Source: Actinoplanes sandaracinus (GTDB lineage: Bacteria > Actinomycetota > Actinomycetes > Mycobacteriales > Micromonosporaceae). Taken from it: a stretch of 64,000 bases of DNA. A model generated the notes under the pieces. The model ran no database searches, was not told the origin of the DNA, and worked only from the letters and a program-made list of their open reading frames with translations. The DNA lies in NCBI RefSeq assembly GCF_030009775.1, contig NZ_JASCTH010000021.1, forward strand, positions 124,001 to 188,000, in the 5' to 3' direction. Shown here piece after piece: positions 7,867-16,992 of this stretch. A program made the position numbers and the translations under genes. Within the stretch, counting starts at the first letter, position 1. Each line of letters begins with the position of its first letter.

Positions 7867-8835
7867 TCAGAGGGCGTCGGCCGCCCGGGCCGCGTCGTGC
7901 GCGAGGTCGGGGTCCGTCGCCGGTTGCGGCACGCACAACAGCAGCGCCCGCGGCCGTACGGTGATCAGCAGGTTTCTGCCCGGCTCGATGAGGTCGCCGT
8001 CGAGCTGGCGTGGCTGCGCCCGTTTACTGGTGATCTCGACACGCGTCGCGGTGTAGGTCTCCATGCGGGCGACGGTGTTCTTGCGGCGCAGGACGCCCCA
8101 GCCGAGGGCGAGCCAGTCACGCAGGGTTCGCGGGCTGAGGACGGCGACGTCGAGTAGCCCGTCGTCGGGCTGAGCCTCGTCGAGCAGCCGGATCCCGCCC
8201 TGGAGCCGTCCGACGTTGCCGACGATGACGGTGCGCGGCCGGCGGGTGAATGCCGGCCGGCCGTCGAGGGCGATGCGCACACGCATCGGGCGGTCCCGCA
8301 GGTGCCGCAGGGCCCCGGCGACGTAGGCGAGCCATCCGATGTGCTTCTTCGCGGTGTCGTTGGTGGCGTCGAGCATATGGGCGTCGAAGCCCATGCCGGC
8401 CATGACGGCGAAACTCCGGTCACCGACGACGCCGACGTCGATGCGGCGGCGGCCGCCCTGGAGCACGACCCCGAGGCCGGTGGCGAGGTCGCTGCCGAGC
8501 CCGAGGTTGGCGGCCAGGAGGTTGCCGGTGCCGGCGGGCAGCACGGCCAGGGCGACGTCGGTTCCGGCCAGGGCGGTGACACAGGCCATCACGGTGCCGT
8601 CGCCGCCGCAGGCGAAGACGAGTTCGGCGCCGTCGCGGACCGCCTGGGCGGCCTGGCCCGCGCCGGGGTCCTCCACGGTGGTCTCCAGCCACATCGGTTC
8701 CGGCCAGCCCCGCGCCGTCAGCGCGTCGGTGACGGTCCGGCGCAGCTCATCGAGGTCGGGCACCTTCACCGGGTTCACGACGACGGCCGACCGCGGGGGG
8801 CGGGGTGATGTCAGTGCGTCCACAGGGATCCTCAC
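7867..8835 (-). CDS. Diacylglycerol/sphingosine-type lipid kinase (DAGK catalytic domain)
   Basis: A 322-residue protein of the YegS/DgkB-like family, which phosphorylates a lipid hydroxyl with ATP. The nucleotide-binding signature ELVFACGGDGTVMAC lies near residue 70-85 and the family segment LAVLPAGTGNLLAANLGL near 100. GMGFDAHML and the C-terminal beta sandwich carrying QLDGDLIEPG follow. The length is normal for the family. The GTG start at 8835 is the ORF's first; GTG 8823 is an alternative. It stands alone between the glycoside hydrolase control region and the GGDEF gene. The lipid substrate is not determinable. Confidence 0.9.
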   Translation of the reverse strand: MRIPVDALTSPRPPRSAVVVNPVKVPDLDELRRTVTDALTARGWPEPMWLETTVEDPGAGQAAQAVRDGAELVFACGGDGTVMACVTALAGTDVALAVLPAGTGNLLAANLGLGSDLATGLGVVLQGGRRRIDVGVVGDRSFAVMAGMGFDAHMLDATNDTAKKHIGWLAYVAGALRHLRDRPMRVRIALDGRPAFTRRPRTVIVGNVGRLQGGIRLLDEAQPDDGLLDVAVLSPRTLRDWLALGWGVLRRKNTVARMETYTATRVEITSKRAQPRQLDGDLIEPGRNLLITVRPRALLLCVPQPATDPDLAHDAARAADAL

Positions 8836-8928
8836 GGTCGGGCAGAGACGACCGCCGCCGGCCCCGGAATCCCGGGACGGTGGCGGTCGTCAGTGCGTCG
8901 GCCTATAGATGTCCGCCGGCGGTGATCC

Positions 8929-10497
8929 TCAAACGGGGGCCGGAGCGCTGACGCTCACCCGGTCGCGCCCACTGGTCTTGGCCGCGTAGAGCGCCATGTC
9001 GGCGGCATCGATGAGGCCGGTGACCCCGGCCGCGTCGTCGGCGGTGGCGAGGCCGGCACTGAACGTCACCGGCACCGTGACGTCCCCGCATCGCACGGGC
9101 GTGGCCCGCACCTGCCGGCGCAACGCCTCGACGCGGGCGGCCGCCTCGGTGATGCCGGCGTCGCCGAAGACGATGGCGAACTCCTCGCCGCCGTAACGGG
9201 CCACCACGTCGCCGTCGCGGGCGGCCGCGGCGAGGACACCGGCCACCCGCTGGAGCACCACGTCGCCGATGCTGTGGCCGTACCGGTCGTTGACCTGCTT
9301 GAAATGGTCGATGTCGATCAGGGCGAAGCAGGGGGTACGGCCCGCGTCCAGCATCTCGCCGAGACGGGTCATGAGGTGACGCCGATTGTGCAGCCCGGTC
9401 AGATGGTCTCGGACGGCCTGCTCGGCGAGATCGTTGCGGAGCTTCTCGATGGTGACCAGTTGTGCTCGCAACCGGCTGTTCGCCTCCTCCAGGGCGGCGC
9501 GTTGCCGGTTCTGCGCGGTGATGTCCCGGGCCATCAGCAGCCGCGCGGCGGTTCCGTTGCGTGACTCGGCCAGCGCGCTGACCCGGACGCTCAGGTCGAT
9601 GCCGGCGACGGTGAGCTCGGCTTCCCCGGCGGCCGGGAGCCCGTCGCACACCCCGGCGTCGAGGTGGGCCACCAGTTCGGCCGCCGCCGGGTTGTGGTCG
9701 ATGACCCGATTCCGCTCGTCCACGACGATGACGAGGTCGGTCATGGTCCGGATCAGGTCGCGGTAGGTGACCGGAGCCGACGCCGGGCCCGATCCGGCGC
9801 GGACCACCCGGTACATCATCGGCGCGCCGATCGCGAACCCGATCGCCGTCAGGTCCACCAGGCGCCCACCGGAGAGCCTGGTGGCCACGTTGATCGCGAG
9901 CGACGGCACGGACGCCAGGACGGCCAGCAGGTAACCCCGGTAGCGGCGGGTGTCCCGGGCGTACGTCTGGATGATCATGACTGTCGACAGCGTCACCAGC
10001 AGATAGCTGTAAGCCGCGTGGAGCCAGAACAGCGGCCCGAAGGCCGCGGCGAGGACCCCGTCGACGCCGGTGGTCCGGAGGTGGTCCAGGAACAGGTGGT
10101 GCCACGGATTCGTGGCAAGGGCCACGGTGCACAGCACGGGTTCGACGGCCAGGATCGCGGCGGTGCGCCGGCGCAGGCGCCACGATCGGTCGGTGAGCGC
10201 GCGTGCGGTCGCCCACCACCCGGCGACCAGCGTGAAGACGCCCGGGTAGGCCAGCGCGACGAACCACAGCGCGAGAGCCGGGTCCCGGACGAACAGCCCG
10301 GCCAGCGCCATCGCCGACCACCAGCCGGCGCCGGAGGCCAGCACCGTGATGGCGCCGAAGCCGACGGCCTCGCCACGGCGCCGCCAGGCTGCCACGGCCA
10401 CCGTCAGGGAGATCACCACAGCAACCGCGAAGATCACCGCGAGCGCGAGCAAGGCGGTCACCCACTCTTGATCGGCTGTCCGGCGGCGATTCCGCAT
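8929..10497 (-). CDS. Membrane-anchored diguanylate cyclase (7TM-type sensor, PAS-like, GGDEF)
   Basis: About 522 residues. The N-terminal ~220 residues form around seven hydrophobic helices like the histidine-kinase N-terminal 7TM region. A PAS-like segment follows (RDLIRTMTDLVIVVDERN ... ITAQNRQRAALEEANS), then a short coiled coil and a GGDEF domain with active-site GGEEF in VVARYGGEEFAIVF. GGEEF is catalytically competent, so it probably makes c-di-GMP from two GTP at the membrane. ATG 10497 is chosen because the longer frame would start inside the divergent STAS gene's start codon. No EAL domain is attached. An obvious RxxD inhibitory site upstream of GGEEF was not confirmed. Confidence 0.88.
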   Translation of the reverse strand: MRNRRRTADQEWVTALLALAVIFAVAVVISLTVAVAAWRRRGEAVGFGAITVLASGAGWWSAMALAGLFVRDPALALWFVALAYPGVFTLVAGWWATARALTDRSWRLRRRTAAILAVEPVLCTVALATNPWHHLFLDHLRTTGVDGVLAAAFGPLFWLHAAYSYLLVTLSTVMIIQTYARDTRRYRGYLLAVLASVPSLAINVATRLSGGRLVDLTAIGFAIGAPMMYRVVRAGSGPASAPVTYRDLIRTMTDLVIVVDERNRVIDHNPAAAELVAHLDAGVCDGLPAAGEAELTVAGIDLSVRVSALAESRNGTAARLLMARDITAQNRQRAALEEANSRLRAQLVTIEKLRNDLAEQAVRDHLTGLHNRRHLMTRLGEMLDAGRTPCFALIDIDHFKQVNDRYGHSIGDVVLQRVAGVLAAAARDGDVVARYGGEEFAIVFGDAGITEAAARVEALRRQVRATPVRCGDVTVPVTFSAGLATADDAAGVTGLIDAADMALYAAKTSGRDRVSVSAPAPV

Positions 10498-10567
10498 CAG
10501 TCGGCAAAGGTCGGCGCTTTGCGGGGCCGCTCGACGTGAGAACCGCGATGTTTGCTGGTAGACAAAC

Positions 10568-10921
10568 ATGGTGGCGCACGACTACTTCACGATCGCATCG
10601 CATCCGGCCGGCGCCGACGCCGACGGCGTGGTGACCTCCCGAGTCCAGCTCGCGGGGGAATTCGACATCGACAGCCGCGACGAGCTCGCCGGCCGGCTGC
10701 TCGGCATCGTCGAGGCGGACGCCGCCGCCCGCATCGTCGTCGACCTCCACCAGGTCACCTTCATCGACTCCGAGGCGATCGGGGCCCTCATCGAGGGCCA
10801 CCTGGCCGCCGACCGGGCGGGCATCGCCTTCCGGCTGGCCAGCGCCGACGGCGTCGTCAAACGGGTGCTCACCGTCGTCGGCCTCGACTATCTGTTCGAC
10901 CCTCCGCCGGCCCACGGCTGA
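10568..10921 (+). CDS. STAS-domain anti-sigma factor antagonist
   Basis: A 117-residue single STAS domain resembling SpoIIAA/RsbV-type antagonists. These bind an anti-sigma kinase when unphosphorylated. The regulatory serine motif is VTFIDSEAIGALIEGH, with Ser at the phosphorylation position. No anti-sigma kinase or sigma factor gene is adjacent, so its partner must be elsewhere. It is divergent from the diguanylate cyclase gene with a very short shared control region. The ribosome site is weak; GTG 10571 is an alternative start. Confidence 0.85.
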   Translation: MVAHDYFTIASHPAGADADGVVTSRVQLAGEFDIDSRDELAGRLLGIVEADAAARIVVDLHQVTFIDSEAIGALIEGHLAADRAGIAFRLASADGVVKRVLTVVGLDYLFDPPPAHG

Positions 10922-10958
10922 CGGTCGTCCTGGGCGCGATCCGGCCCCGGGCCGCGGG

Positions 10959-11552
10959 TCAGCGCCAGGACGGATCGCGGCCCAGCGCGGCGAGGACACG
11001 ATCGAGTGGGTCCACCGCGCCGGTGACGGCCACCGCCGGACGGAACGGAGCGCCGGGGGAGAGGCGCTGACCGTCGTCGGGCACCGCGAGGGCGATCGGC
11101 AGCGCGGCCGCGACGACCTCGGGATCGGCCCGCACCGGCACGCCGAGCGCGGCCGCCACATCCCAGGAGTGCACCAGATAATCGACCAGGTGGAAGCCGA
11201 CCGCCATGCTCCCCGGGAAGGTCTGCGGCGCGATCTCCGGCATGGTGAAGGCCGCGGCCTCGGCTTCGGGGAAGGCGGCCAGCGCCTCGGCCGCGGCCTC
11301 CCGGTAACCGGCGACGGGGTCGTCGCCGAGGGGCCGGACCCGCCATGGCCGGGGATCGGCGCCCCGGCCGGCCGCCGCCGCGGCGAACCCGCGGTGCTGT
11401 GCGGTCATGTGGGCGATCAGGTCCGCCAGCGACCATCCCTCGCACGGCGTGCGGCGCGATAGATCACGCGAGGTCACCGGCGTCAGCAGCTCGATGCTGT
11501 GCTCGACGGCCCGGCGGTCCACGGCCACCAGCTCCAGGAATTTCGTAGGCAT
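10959..11552 (-). CDS. TIGR03086-type DinB/mycothiol-dependent-isomerase-like protein
   Basis: A 197-residue protein of the large actinobacterial family related to mycothiol-dependent maleylpyruvate isomerase and DinB. These are four-helix bundles with three metal-binding His. Visible signatures are TPCEGWSLADLIAHMTAQHRG (first His) and VGFHLVDYLVHSWDVAAALG (later His pair), at normal spacing for the family. The physiological reaction is unknown for most members. It is divergent from a MarR gene, and both start codons are embedded in one long inverted repeat, so MarR control is likely. Confidence 0.85.
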   Translation of the reverse strand: MPTKFLELVAVDRRAVEHSIELLTPVTSRDLSRRTPCEGWSLADLIAHMTAQHRGFAAAAAGRGADPRPWRVRPLGDDPVAGYREAAAEALAAFPEAEAAAFTMPEIAPQTFPGSMAVGFHLVDYLVHSWDVAAALGVPVRADPEVVAAALPIALAVPDDGQRLSPGAPFRPAVAVTGAVDPLDRVLAALGRDPSWR

Positions 11553-11578
11553 GCGCTTATCATCTATGCATGCCTACG
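11544..11578. promoter_or_regulatory. 11-bp perfect inverted repeat spanning two divergent start codons
   Basis: CGTAGGCATGC (11544-11554) and its exact complement GCATGCCTACG (11568-11578) are separated by 13 nt. One arm contains the ATG of the DinB-like gene, and the other overlaps the proposed ATG of the MarR gene. It is a likely MarR operator; the binding protein is inferred. Confidence 0.65.
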
Positions 11579-12024
11579 ATCTGGCAAGCCGGTATCGTCG
11601 TCGCGTGACCCGCGAACGCCCCGACCTCGCGGCGATGATCGGGCCACTCGGGCGCACGCTCATCGCCCTGGAGATGCCGATCCTGCAGGCGCGCGGGCTC
11701 GCCATGTGGGCCTATGCGGTGCTGCTCCACCTCGGCGAGCAGCCCGTCCGCACCCAGGCGGCGCTGGCCGACGCCATCGGCGCGGACAAGACCCGGATCA
11801 TCGGCGTCCTCGACGACCTGACCGCCCGCGGCCTGATCGAGCGCCGGCCCGACCCGTCCGACCGCCGCATCCGCCTGGTGTCGATCACCGACGAGGGGCG
11901 GCGGCTGCGCGACGCGGCGCAGGCCGAGATCCGTTCCGCCGAGGAGGAACTGCTGCGGCGACTGACGCCGGCGGAACGCGAGACGTTCCTCAGCGCCTTG
12001 CGCAAACTCAGTCAAGACCTCTGA
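11566..12024 (+). CDS. MarR family transcriptional regulator
   Basis: A 152-residue winged-helix regulator. The MarR core is visible as TQAALADAIGADKTRIIGVL (recognition helix) and the wing RRPDPSDRRIRLVSITDEG, flanked by dimerisation helices. ATG 11566 lies within the inverted repeat; GTG 11605 (VTRERPD) is a credible later start that would leave the operator outside the coding region. It is divergent from the DinB-like gene and probably controls it and itself. An ABC exporter begins 90 nt downstream and could also be a target. Confidence 0.87.
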   Translation: MHAYDLASRYRRRVTRERPDLAAMIGPLGRTLIALEMPILQARGLAMWAYAVLLHLGEQPVRTQAALADAIGADKTRIIGVLDDLTARGLIERRPDPSDRRIRLVSITDEGRRLRDAAQAEIRSAEEELLRRLTPAERETFLSALRKLSQDL

Positions 12025-12113
12025 CGGCGTACGCCGAAAGCGTGCACCCCATGGCGGAGGCGGTGTCAGCGCCGTGACAGGGCGGTGTCAGACCGGCCGC
12101 TGAATCTGAACGC

Positions 12114-13049
12114 ATGACAAGTTCAGCGATTGAAGTCGCCGGCCTGCGAAAGGCCTTCGGCGACAAGATCGTGCTCGATGGCATCGATCTGGATGTTCCG
12201 GCCGGCACGATCTTCTCCCTGCTCGGCCCGAACGGGGCGGGCAAGACCACCACGGTGAACGTGCTGACCACGTTGATGAGGGCCGACGGCGGAACGGCGC
12301 GCGTCGCCGGGCACGACGTCACGGCCCAGGCCAAGGCGGTGCGTGCGCGGATCGGGGTCACCGGTCAGTTCGCCGCGGTCGACGAACTCCTGACCGGCCG
12401 GGAGAACCTCCAGCTCATGATGGACCTCAACCGGGCGGGCTCCGGCCGGCGGACCGTCGCCGAACTGCTGGAGCGGTTCGACCTGACCGGGGCGGCGCAG
12501 AAGTCGGTGTCGACCTATTCGGGGGGCATGCGCCGGAAACTGGACCTGGCCATGACGCTCATCGGCGACCCGCGCATCATCTTCCTCGACGAGCCGACCA
12601 CCGGCCTGGACCCGCGCAGCCGCCGCACCATGTGGGACATCATCCGCGAGCTGGTGTCCGGCGGCGTGACCATCTTCCTCACCACCCAGTACCTCGAGGA
12701 GGCCGACCAGCTCGCCGACCGGATCGCGGTCCTCGACCAGGGCCGCCTGGTCGCCCAGGGCACGCCCGGCGAACTCAAGCGCCAGATCCCGGGCACCCAC
12801 GTCCGGCTCCGGTTCGCCTCCGCCACCGACCTCGACGCGGCCGCCCGGGTCTTCGCCGACTCGACCCGCGACGACGACGGCCTCACCCTGCGGGTGCCCG
12901 GCGACGGCGGGACGACGACGCTGCGCGCCCTGCTGGACCGGCTGGACGAGAACGCGCTGCGCGCCGAGGAGTTCTCCGTGCACACCCCCGACCTCGACGA
13001 CGTCTTCCTGGCCCTGACCGGCCACGCCACGGAGGTGGACGCGAAATGA
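12114..13049 (+). CDS. DrrA-type ABC exporter ATP-binding protein (copy 1)
   Basis: A 311-residue ATPase of the daunorubicin-resistance DrrA family. Walker A is GPNGAGKTT, the signature is STYSGGMRRKLDL, and Walker B is IIFLDEPTTGLDPRS. The H-loop region is TTQYLEEADQLADRI, with Gln replacing the usual His as in the DrrA class. The C-terminal DrrA-specific region ends TPDLDDVFLALTG. It overlaps the permease start by ATGA. This pair is paralogous to the pair at 18686-20475 and presumably exports a drug or lipid-like compound. Confidence 0.93.
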   Translation: MTSSAIEVAGLRKAFGDKIVLDGIDLDVPAGTIFSLLGPNGAGKTTTVNVLTTLMRADGGTARVAGHDVTAQAKAVRARIGVTGQFAAVDELLTGRENLQLMMDLNRAGSGRRTVAELLERFDLTGAAQKSVSTYSGGMRRKLDLAMTLIGDPRIIFLDEPTTGLDPRSRRTMWDIIRELVSGGVTIFLTTQYLEEADQLADRIAVLDQGRLVAQGTPGELKRQIPGTHVRLRFASATDLDAAARVFADSTRDDDGLTLRVPGDGGTTTLRALLDRLDENALRAEEFSVHTPDLDDVFLALTGHATEVDAK

Positions 13050-13792
13050 CCAAGTCCCACGCGGTGGTGATGTTGCGCCGCAACCTCAAACACATCGCCC
13101 GCAACCCGGTCTCGGTGTTCAACGCGGTCCTGATGCCGATCGTGATGATGCTGATGTTCGTGTACGTGTTCGGCGACGCCTTCAACGTCGGCGTCGACTA
13201 CATCGACTACGCGACGCCCGGGCTGATGCTGCTGGCCGTCTGCTACGGACTCGGAGCCGTCGCGACGTCGGTGAACTCCGACATGACCAAGGGCATCATC
13301 AACCGGTTCAAGGTCATGGACGTCTCCCGTGGCGCGGTCCTGACCGGGCACGTCGTCGCCAGCGTGCTGACCAACGTGATCGCCATCGCGGCGCTCACCG
13401 GGGTGGCGTTCCTGCTGGGCTTCGACCCGGCGGCGAGCTTCACCGACTGGCTCGGCCTGGCCGGCATGGTCCTGCTGCTCAGTGTCGCGGCCGCCTGGTT
13501 CACCGTCGCCCTCGGCCTGGCGGCGAAGTCCCCGGAGACCGCCGGCATGGCCGCCGTACCGCTGGTCATGTTGCCGTTCTTCAGCAGCGCGATCGTTCCG
13601 GCGGACCTGATGGGGCCGGGTGTCCGGCAGTTCGCGGAATACCAGCCCTTCACACCGATCATCGAGACGCTGCGCGGGTTCCTCAACGGCGCCCCGGCGA
13701 CCGGCGACCTGATCGCCGCCGTCGCCTGGTGCGCCGGGATCGCCCTGGTCGGGTACCTGTGGGCGTCGTCCACCTTCACGAAGCGAGCGTGA
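13046..13792 (+). CDS. DrrB-type ABC-2 exporter permease (copy 1)
   Basis: A 248-residue ABC-2 permease with six predicted membrane segments. Family landmarks are MPIVMMLMFVYVFGDAF in the first helix, DMTKGIINRFKVMDVSRGA in the cytoplasmic loop and FAEYQPFTPIIETLRG in the last extracytoplasmic region. It is translationally coupled to the ATPase by ATGA. Its last 17 nt overlap the 3' end of the convergent AfsR-like regulator, so there is no room for a terminator between them. Confidence 0.92.
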   Translation: MTKSHAVVMLRRNLKHIARNPVSVFNAVLMPIVMMLMFVYVFGDAFNVGVDYIDYATPGLMLLAVCYGLGAVATSVNSDMTKGIINRFKVMDVSRGAVLTGHVVASVLTNVIAIAALTGVAFLLGFDPAASFTDWLGLAGMVLLLSVAAAWFTVALGLAAKSPETAGMAAVPLVMLPFFSSAIVPADLMGPGVRQFAEYQPFTPIIETLRGFLNGAPATGDLIAAVAWCAGIALVGYLWASSTFTKRA

Positions 13793-16700
13793 CCTCGATC
13801 AGCTGACGCCAGTCGGCCACCGTTCCCTCCCGCACCGCCTCGGCGAACTCCGTGTCGCCGAGGCGGCTTCGCGCCGCCTGCTCGATCCGGGCCACCTGCG
13901 GGTTGGACCGGTCCCGCAGACCGCGGATCGCGATGGCCGCCGCGAGCAGCCGCGCGGCCTGCCCGGGGTCGTCCTGGCGCAGGGCCAGGTCCGCGAACCC
14001 GACGAGGACCAGCGCGAGCAGGGGAGCGTGCCCCGCCTCGACGGCCGCCCGGTACGCCGCCACCCGGTGCGCCCGAGCCTCCGCCAGGTCCTCGGCGAGG
14101 TAGCCCCGCAGATCGTGGGTGTACCCGAGAACGCTCGCCCCCGCCCGCTCGCCCAGCAGGGCCTCCGCCTCGGCGAGCTGCCGGCGTGCCTCCCCGGCGT
14201 CGCCGTCCAGGCGGGCGATCTCCGCCTTCGCGAGTGCCAGCTCCGCCAGCGCGTCGGGCCAGGTGACCCGCTCCGCGCATCGCTCCGCCTCGGCGAGGGC
14301 GGACGCGGCGGCCTTCTCGTCGCCGAGCATCCGGTAGAGCTGCACCTGCCGCGCCCGCATCTGGATGACGTCCTCGATGGAACCGACCTCGGTCACCGCG
14401 ACGATCGCCTCCTCGTAGTACTCGCACGCTCGGGCGAACTCGCCGCGTGTGGCGATGCGGTCCGCCAGCTCGGTCAGGGCGAAGTAGACGCCGAACCTCT
14501 CACCCAGCGCCCGGAACTCGGCGAGGGCCGTCTCCAGATAGGCGTCGGCCTCCCGCCCGCCGTGGCCGAGCATGATCCGCATCTTGCCCAGGTGCAGCCG
14601 GGCCAGCGCGCGTACCCACGGGTCCGGGTTCTCCAGCATCGGCTCCCACGCCGGCAGGAACGCGTCCGGCTCCCGCAGCATCCGCTCCAGCGGCACGATC
14701 AGACCCAGAACGGGATTGCGGGAACCACTGCGCTGACGCAATTCGTACGTCTTGTGGATCCACTCCGCCGCCTGGTTCGCGTCGGCCCGGCCCGAGCCCG
14801 CGAACAGCACGACCAGCGCGTACGCCAGCGCCCGGACCTCGTCGTCGACCTCGCCGGGCGTCCCGGTGGCCGCGAGGATCAGCTCGAAGCCCTCGGCCTT
14901 GCGCCCGCTGAGCCACCAGTACCAGCCGGCGGCCCCGGCCAGGCGCATCGCCCCGGGCGCGTCCCCGGCCGCGAGCGCACCCCGCATCGCCGAGCCGATG
15001 TTGTCGTGCTCGGCCTCCAGCGTGGCCAGCCACCGCATCTGCTCGCCGCGGCGCAGATGCGGGTCCGCGGTCTCGGCGAGCTCGGTGAACCAGGCCAGAT
15101 GCGCCTGACGGGCCGGACCGGCCTCCCCGGCCTCGGTGAGCCGCTGTGCGGCGTACTCCTTGATCGTGCCGAGCATCCGGTACCGCGGCGCGTCGCCGCC
15201 CGCGGTGACCAGCAGAGACTTCTCCGCCAGCGAGGTGAGCAGCTCCAGCACGTCCTCCCGGCCGACCCCGTCGCCGGCGCAGACCCCCTCGGCCGCCTCC
15301 AGGCTCGCCCCGCCCGCGAACACCGCGAGCCGGCGCAGGACCGCCCGCTCGGCGTCGGTGAGCAGCTCCCAGCTCCAGTCGACCATCGCGCGCAGCGTCC
15401 GGTGCCGGGGCAACGCCGTCCGGCTGCCGCCGGTCAGCAGGCGGAACCGGTCGTCGAGCCGGTGCGCGAGCTGGTCGAGAGTCATCGTGCGCAGCCGGGC
15501 GGCGGCCAGCTCGATCGCCAGCGGCATGCCGTCGAGCGCGCGGCACACCCGTACCATCGTCATCAGGGTGTCGGTGTTGATCGTGAGGTCCTTGCGGACC
15601 GCGCCCGCCCGCTCCCGCAGCAGCCGGACGGCGGGGGAGGCGGCGGCGTCGTCCGGGCCGGCGTCGGTCGCGGGCAGACCCAGCGGCTCGACCGGCCACA
15701 GCGCCTCACCGGTGATGCCGAGCGGCTCCCGGCTCGTCGCGAGGATCCGCAGCCGGCGGCACTCGCCGAGCAACCGGTGGGCGAGCGTCGCCGCCGCCTC
15801 GATGACGTGCTCGCAGTTGTCCAGGATCAGCATCAGTTCCCGGTCGCGGATCGCGGTGATCAGGCGTTCGGTCAGGTCCGCGCTCGGCGCCTCACCGAGC
15901 AGGGAGTCGCGAAGGCTCAGGCCGGTCAGCGCCGCCTGCGCCACGTCACCGTCGGCGCCGATCGCCGCCAGCTCCACCAGCCAGACGCCGTCGGGCAGGT
16001 CGCCGAGCAGCGTCCGCGCGGTCTCCGTGGCCAACCGGGTCTTGCCCGACCCGCCCGGCCCGATGAGGGTGGTGAGCCGGTGCCCGGCGACGAGATCACG
16101 GACCGCGGCCACGTCGGACTCCTTGCCGATATAGCTGCTCAACTCGGCGCGCAGATTGGTCCTGCGCTCCTCACGCCGTGCCCCGTCGCCGCGCAGCAGC
16201 GCCACGTGCAGGGCGGACAGCTCGGGGGAGGGGTCGGCGCCCAGCTCCTCGGCCAGGGCCTCGCGTGTGCGCTGGTACAGCGTCAGCGCCTCGTTGCCGC
16301 GGCCGGCCGCCGCGAGGGCCCGCATCAGGGCTCCGACCAGCCGTTCGCGCAGCGGGTGCGCGGCCACCAGGCCGGTCAGCTCGGTGACCAGCCCGGCGCC
16401 GTCACCCAGACCGGCCTCCGCCTCGAACCGGTCCTCAGACGCGGTCAGGCGCAGCGCCTCCAGCCGGGTGACCGCCGCGCCGAACGCCGCGCTGTCCGGC
16501 AGGACGACGTCCTGCATCGCGGCGCCTCGCCACAACGCGAGGGCGTCGCGCAGCAGCCGGACCCGCCGGGCGGGGTCGTCGGTGCGGACCTGAGCCGCGG
16601 TGACCAGGCGTTCGAACCGGACGGCGTCGACGGCGTCGGGCCCCACCCTCAGCCGGTAGCCGTCGGGGTGTCCCTCGATCGACCCCTCCGGCAGCGCTTT

Positions 16701-16913
16701 CCGCAGCCGGGACATCAGGCGGTGCAGGGCGTTCGTCGCGTCGGCGGGCGGCTGCTCACCCCAGATCCAGTCGACGAGCGTCGCTTTGCCGGCCACCCGG
16801 CCCGGGTCGAGCGCGAGGGCGATCAACAGGGCTCGCAGGCGCGCCCCCGGCACGTCGACGGGTGTCCCGTCGTCCGTGCGAACCTCGAACGATCCAAGCA
16901 TCCCGATCTGCAC
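13776..16913 (-). CDS. AfsR-like regulator: OmpR-type HTH, BTAD, STAND NTPase and TPR
   Basis: About 1045 residues from GTG 16913. An OmpR/SARP winged helix comes first (MLGSFEVRTDDG ... ATNALHRLMSRLRKAL). A bacterial transcriptional activation domain follows (RFERLVTAAQ ... TREALAEELGADPSPEL). The NTPase has Walker A GPGGSGKTRLA near residue 300 and Walker B LMLILDNCEHV. A long helical TPR region of ~450 residues ends the protein. This matches pathway-specific activators of secondary metabolism. No biosynthetic cluster is in the window, but two DrrAB exporters flank it. Its 3' end overlaps the drrB copy 1 stop by 17 nt. ATG 16901 is an alternative start; the longer in-frame ATG 16994 would swallow the operators. 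Confidence 0.88.
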   Translation of the reverse strand: MQIGMLGSFEVRTDDGTPVDVPGARLRALLIALALDPGRVAGKATLVDWIWGEQPPADATNALHRLMSRLRKALPEGSIEGHPDGYRLRVGPDAVDAVRFERLVTAAQVRTDDPARRVRLLRDALALWRGAAMQDVVLPDSAAFGAAVTRLEALRLTASEDRFEAEAGLGDGAGLVTELTGLVAAHPLRERLVGALMRALAAAGRGNEALTLYQRTREALAEELGADPSPELSALHVALLRGDGARREERRTNLRAELSSYIGKESDVAAVRDLVAGHRLTTLIGPGGSGKTRLATETARTLLGDLPDGVWLVELAAIGADGDVAQAALTGLSLRDSLLGEAPSADLTERLITAIRDRELMLILDNCEHVIEAAATLAHRLLGECRRLRILATSREPLGITGEALWPVEPLGLPATDAGPDDAAASPAVRLLRERAGAVRKDLTINTDTLMTMVRVCRALDGMPLAIELAAARLRTMTLDQLAHRLDDRFRLLTGGSRTALPRHRTLRAMVDWSWELLTDAERAVLRRLAVFAGGASLEAAEGVCAGDGVGREDVLELLTSLAEKSLLVTAGGDAPRYRMLGTIKEYAAQRLTEAGEAGPARQAHLAWFTELAETADPHLRRGEQMRWLATLEAEHDNIGSAMRGALAAGDAPGAMRLAGAAGWYWWLSGRKAEGFELILAATGTPGEVDDEVRALAYALVVLFAGSGRADANQAAEWIHKTYELRQRSGSRNPVLGLIVPLERMLREPDAFLPAWEPMLENPDPWVRALARLHLGKMRIMLGHGGREADAYLETALAEFRALGERFGVYFALTELADRIATRGEFARACEYYEEAIVAVTEVGSIEDVIQMRARQVQLYRMLGDEKAAASALAEAERCAERVTWPDALAELALAKAEIARLDGDAGEARRQLAEAEALLGERAGASVLGYTHDLRGYLAEDLAEARAHRVAAYRAAVEAGHAPLLALVLVGFADLALRQDDPGQAARLLAAAIAIRGLRDRSNPQVARIEQAARSRLGDTEFAEAVREGTVADWRQLIEVTLAS

Positions 16914-16942
16914 GCGGCAGATTTTGCCACGGGACACCAAGT

Positions 16943-16986
16943 TGATGCCATCGGGGTTGCACTTGGCATCACAGTGATGCCATATT
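16943..16986. promoter_or_regulatory. Promoter with three TGATGCCA half-sites
   Basis: TGATGCCA occurs at 16943-16950. An inverted pair, TGGCATCA (16964-16971) and TGATGCCA (16975-16982), forms an 8-bp-arm palindrome with a 3-nt centre. A plausible rightward promoter is TTGCAC (16957-16962) and CATATT (16981-16986) with an 18-bp spacer, which puts the palindrome between -35 and -10. The layout suggests repression of the RHH-DUF4097 operon, possibly by its own RHH protein or by the divergent AfsR-like protein. Confidence 0.6.
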
Positions 16987-16992
16987 GACGTC

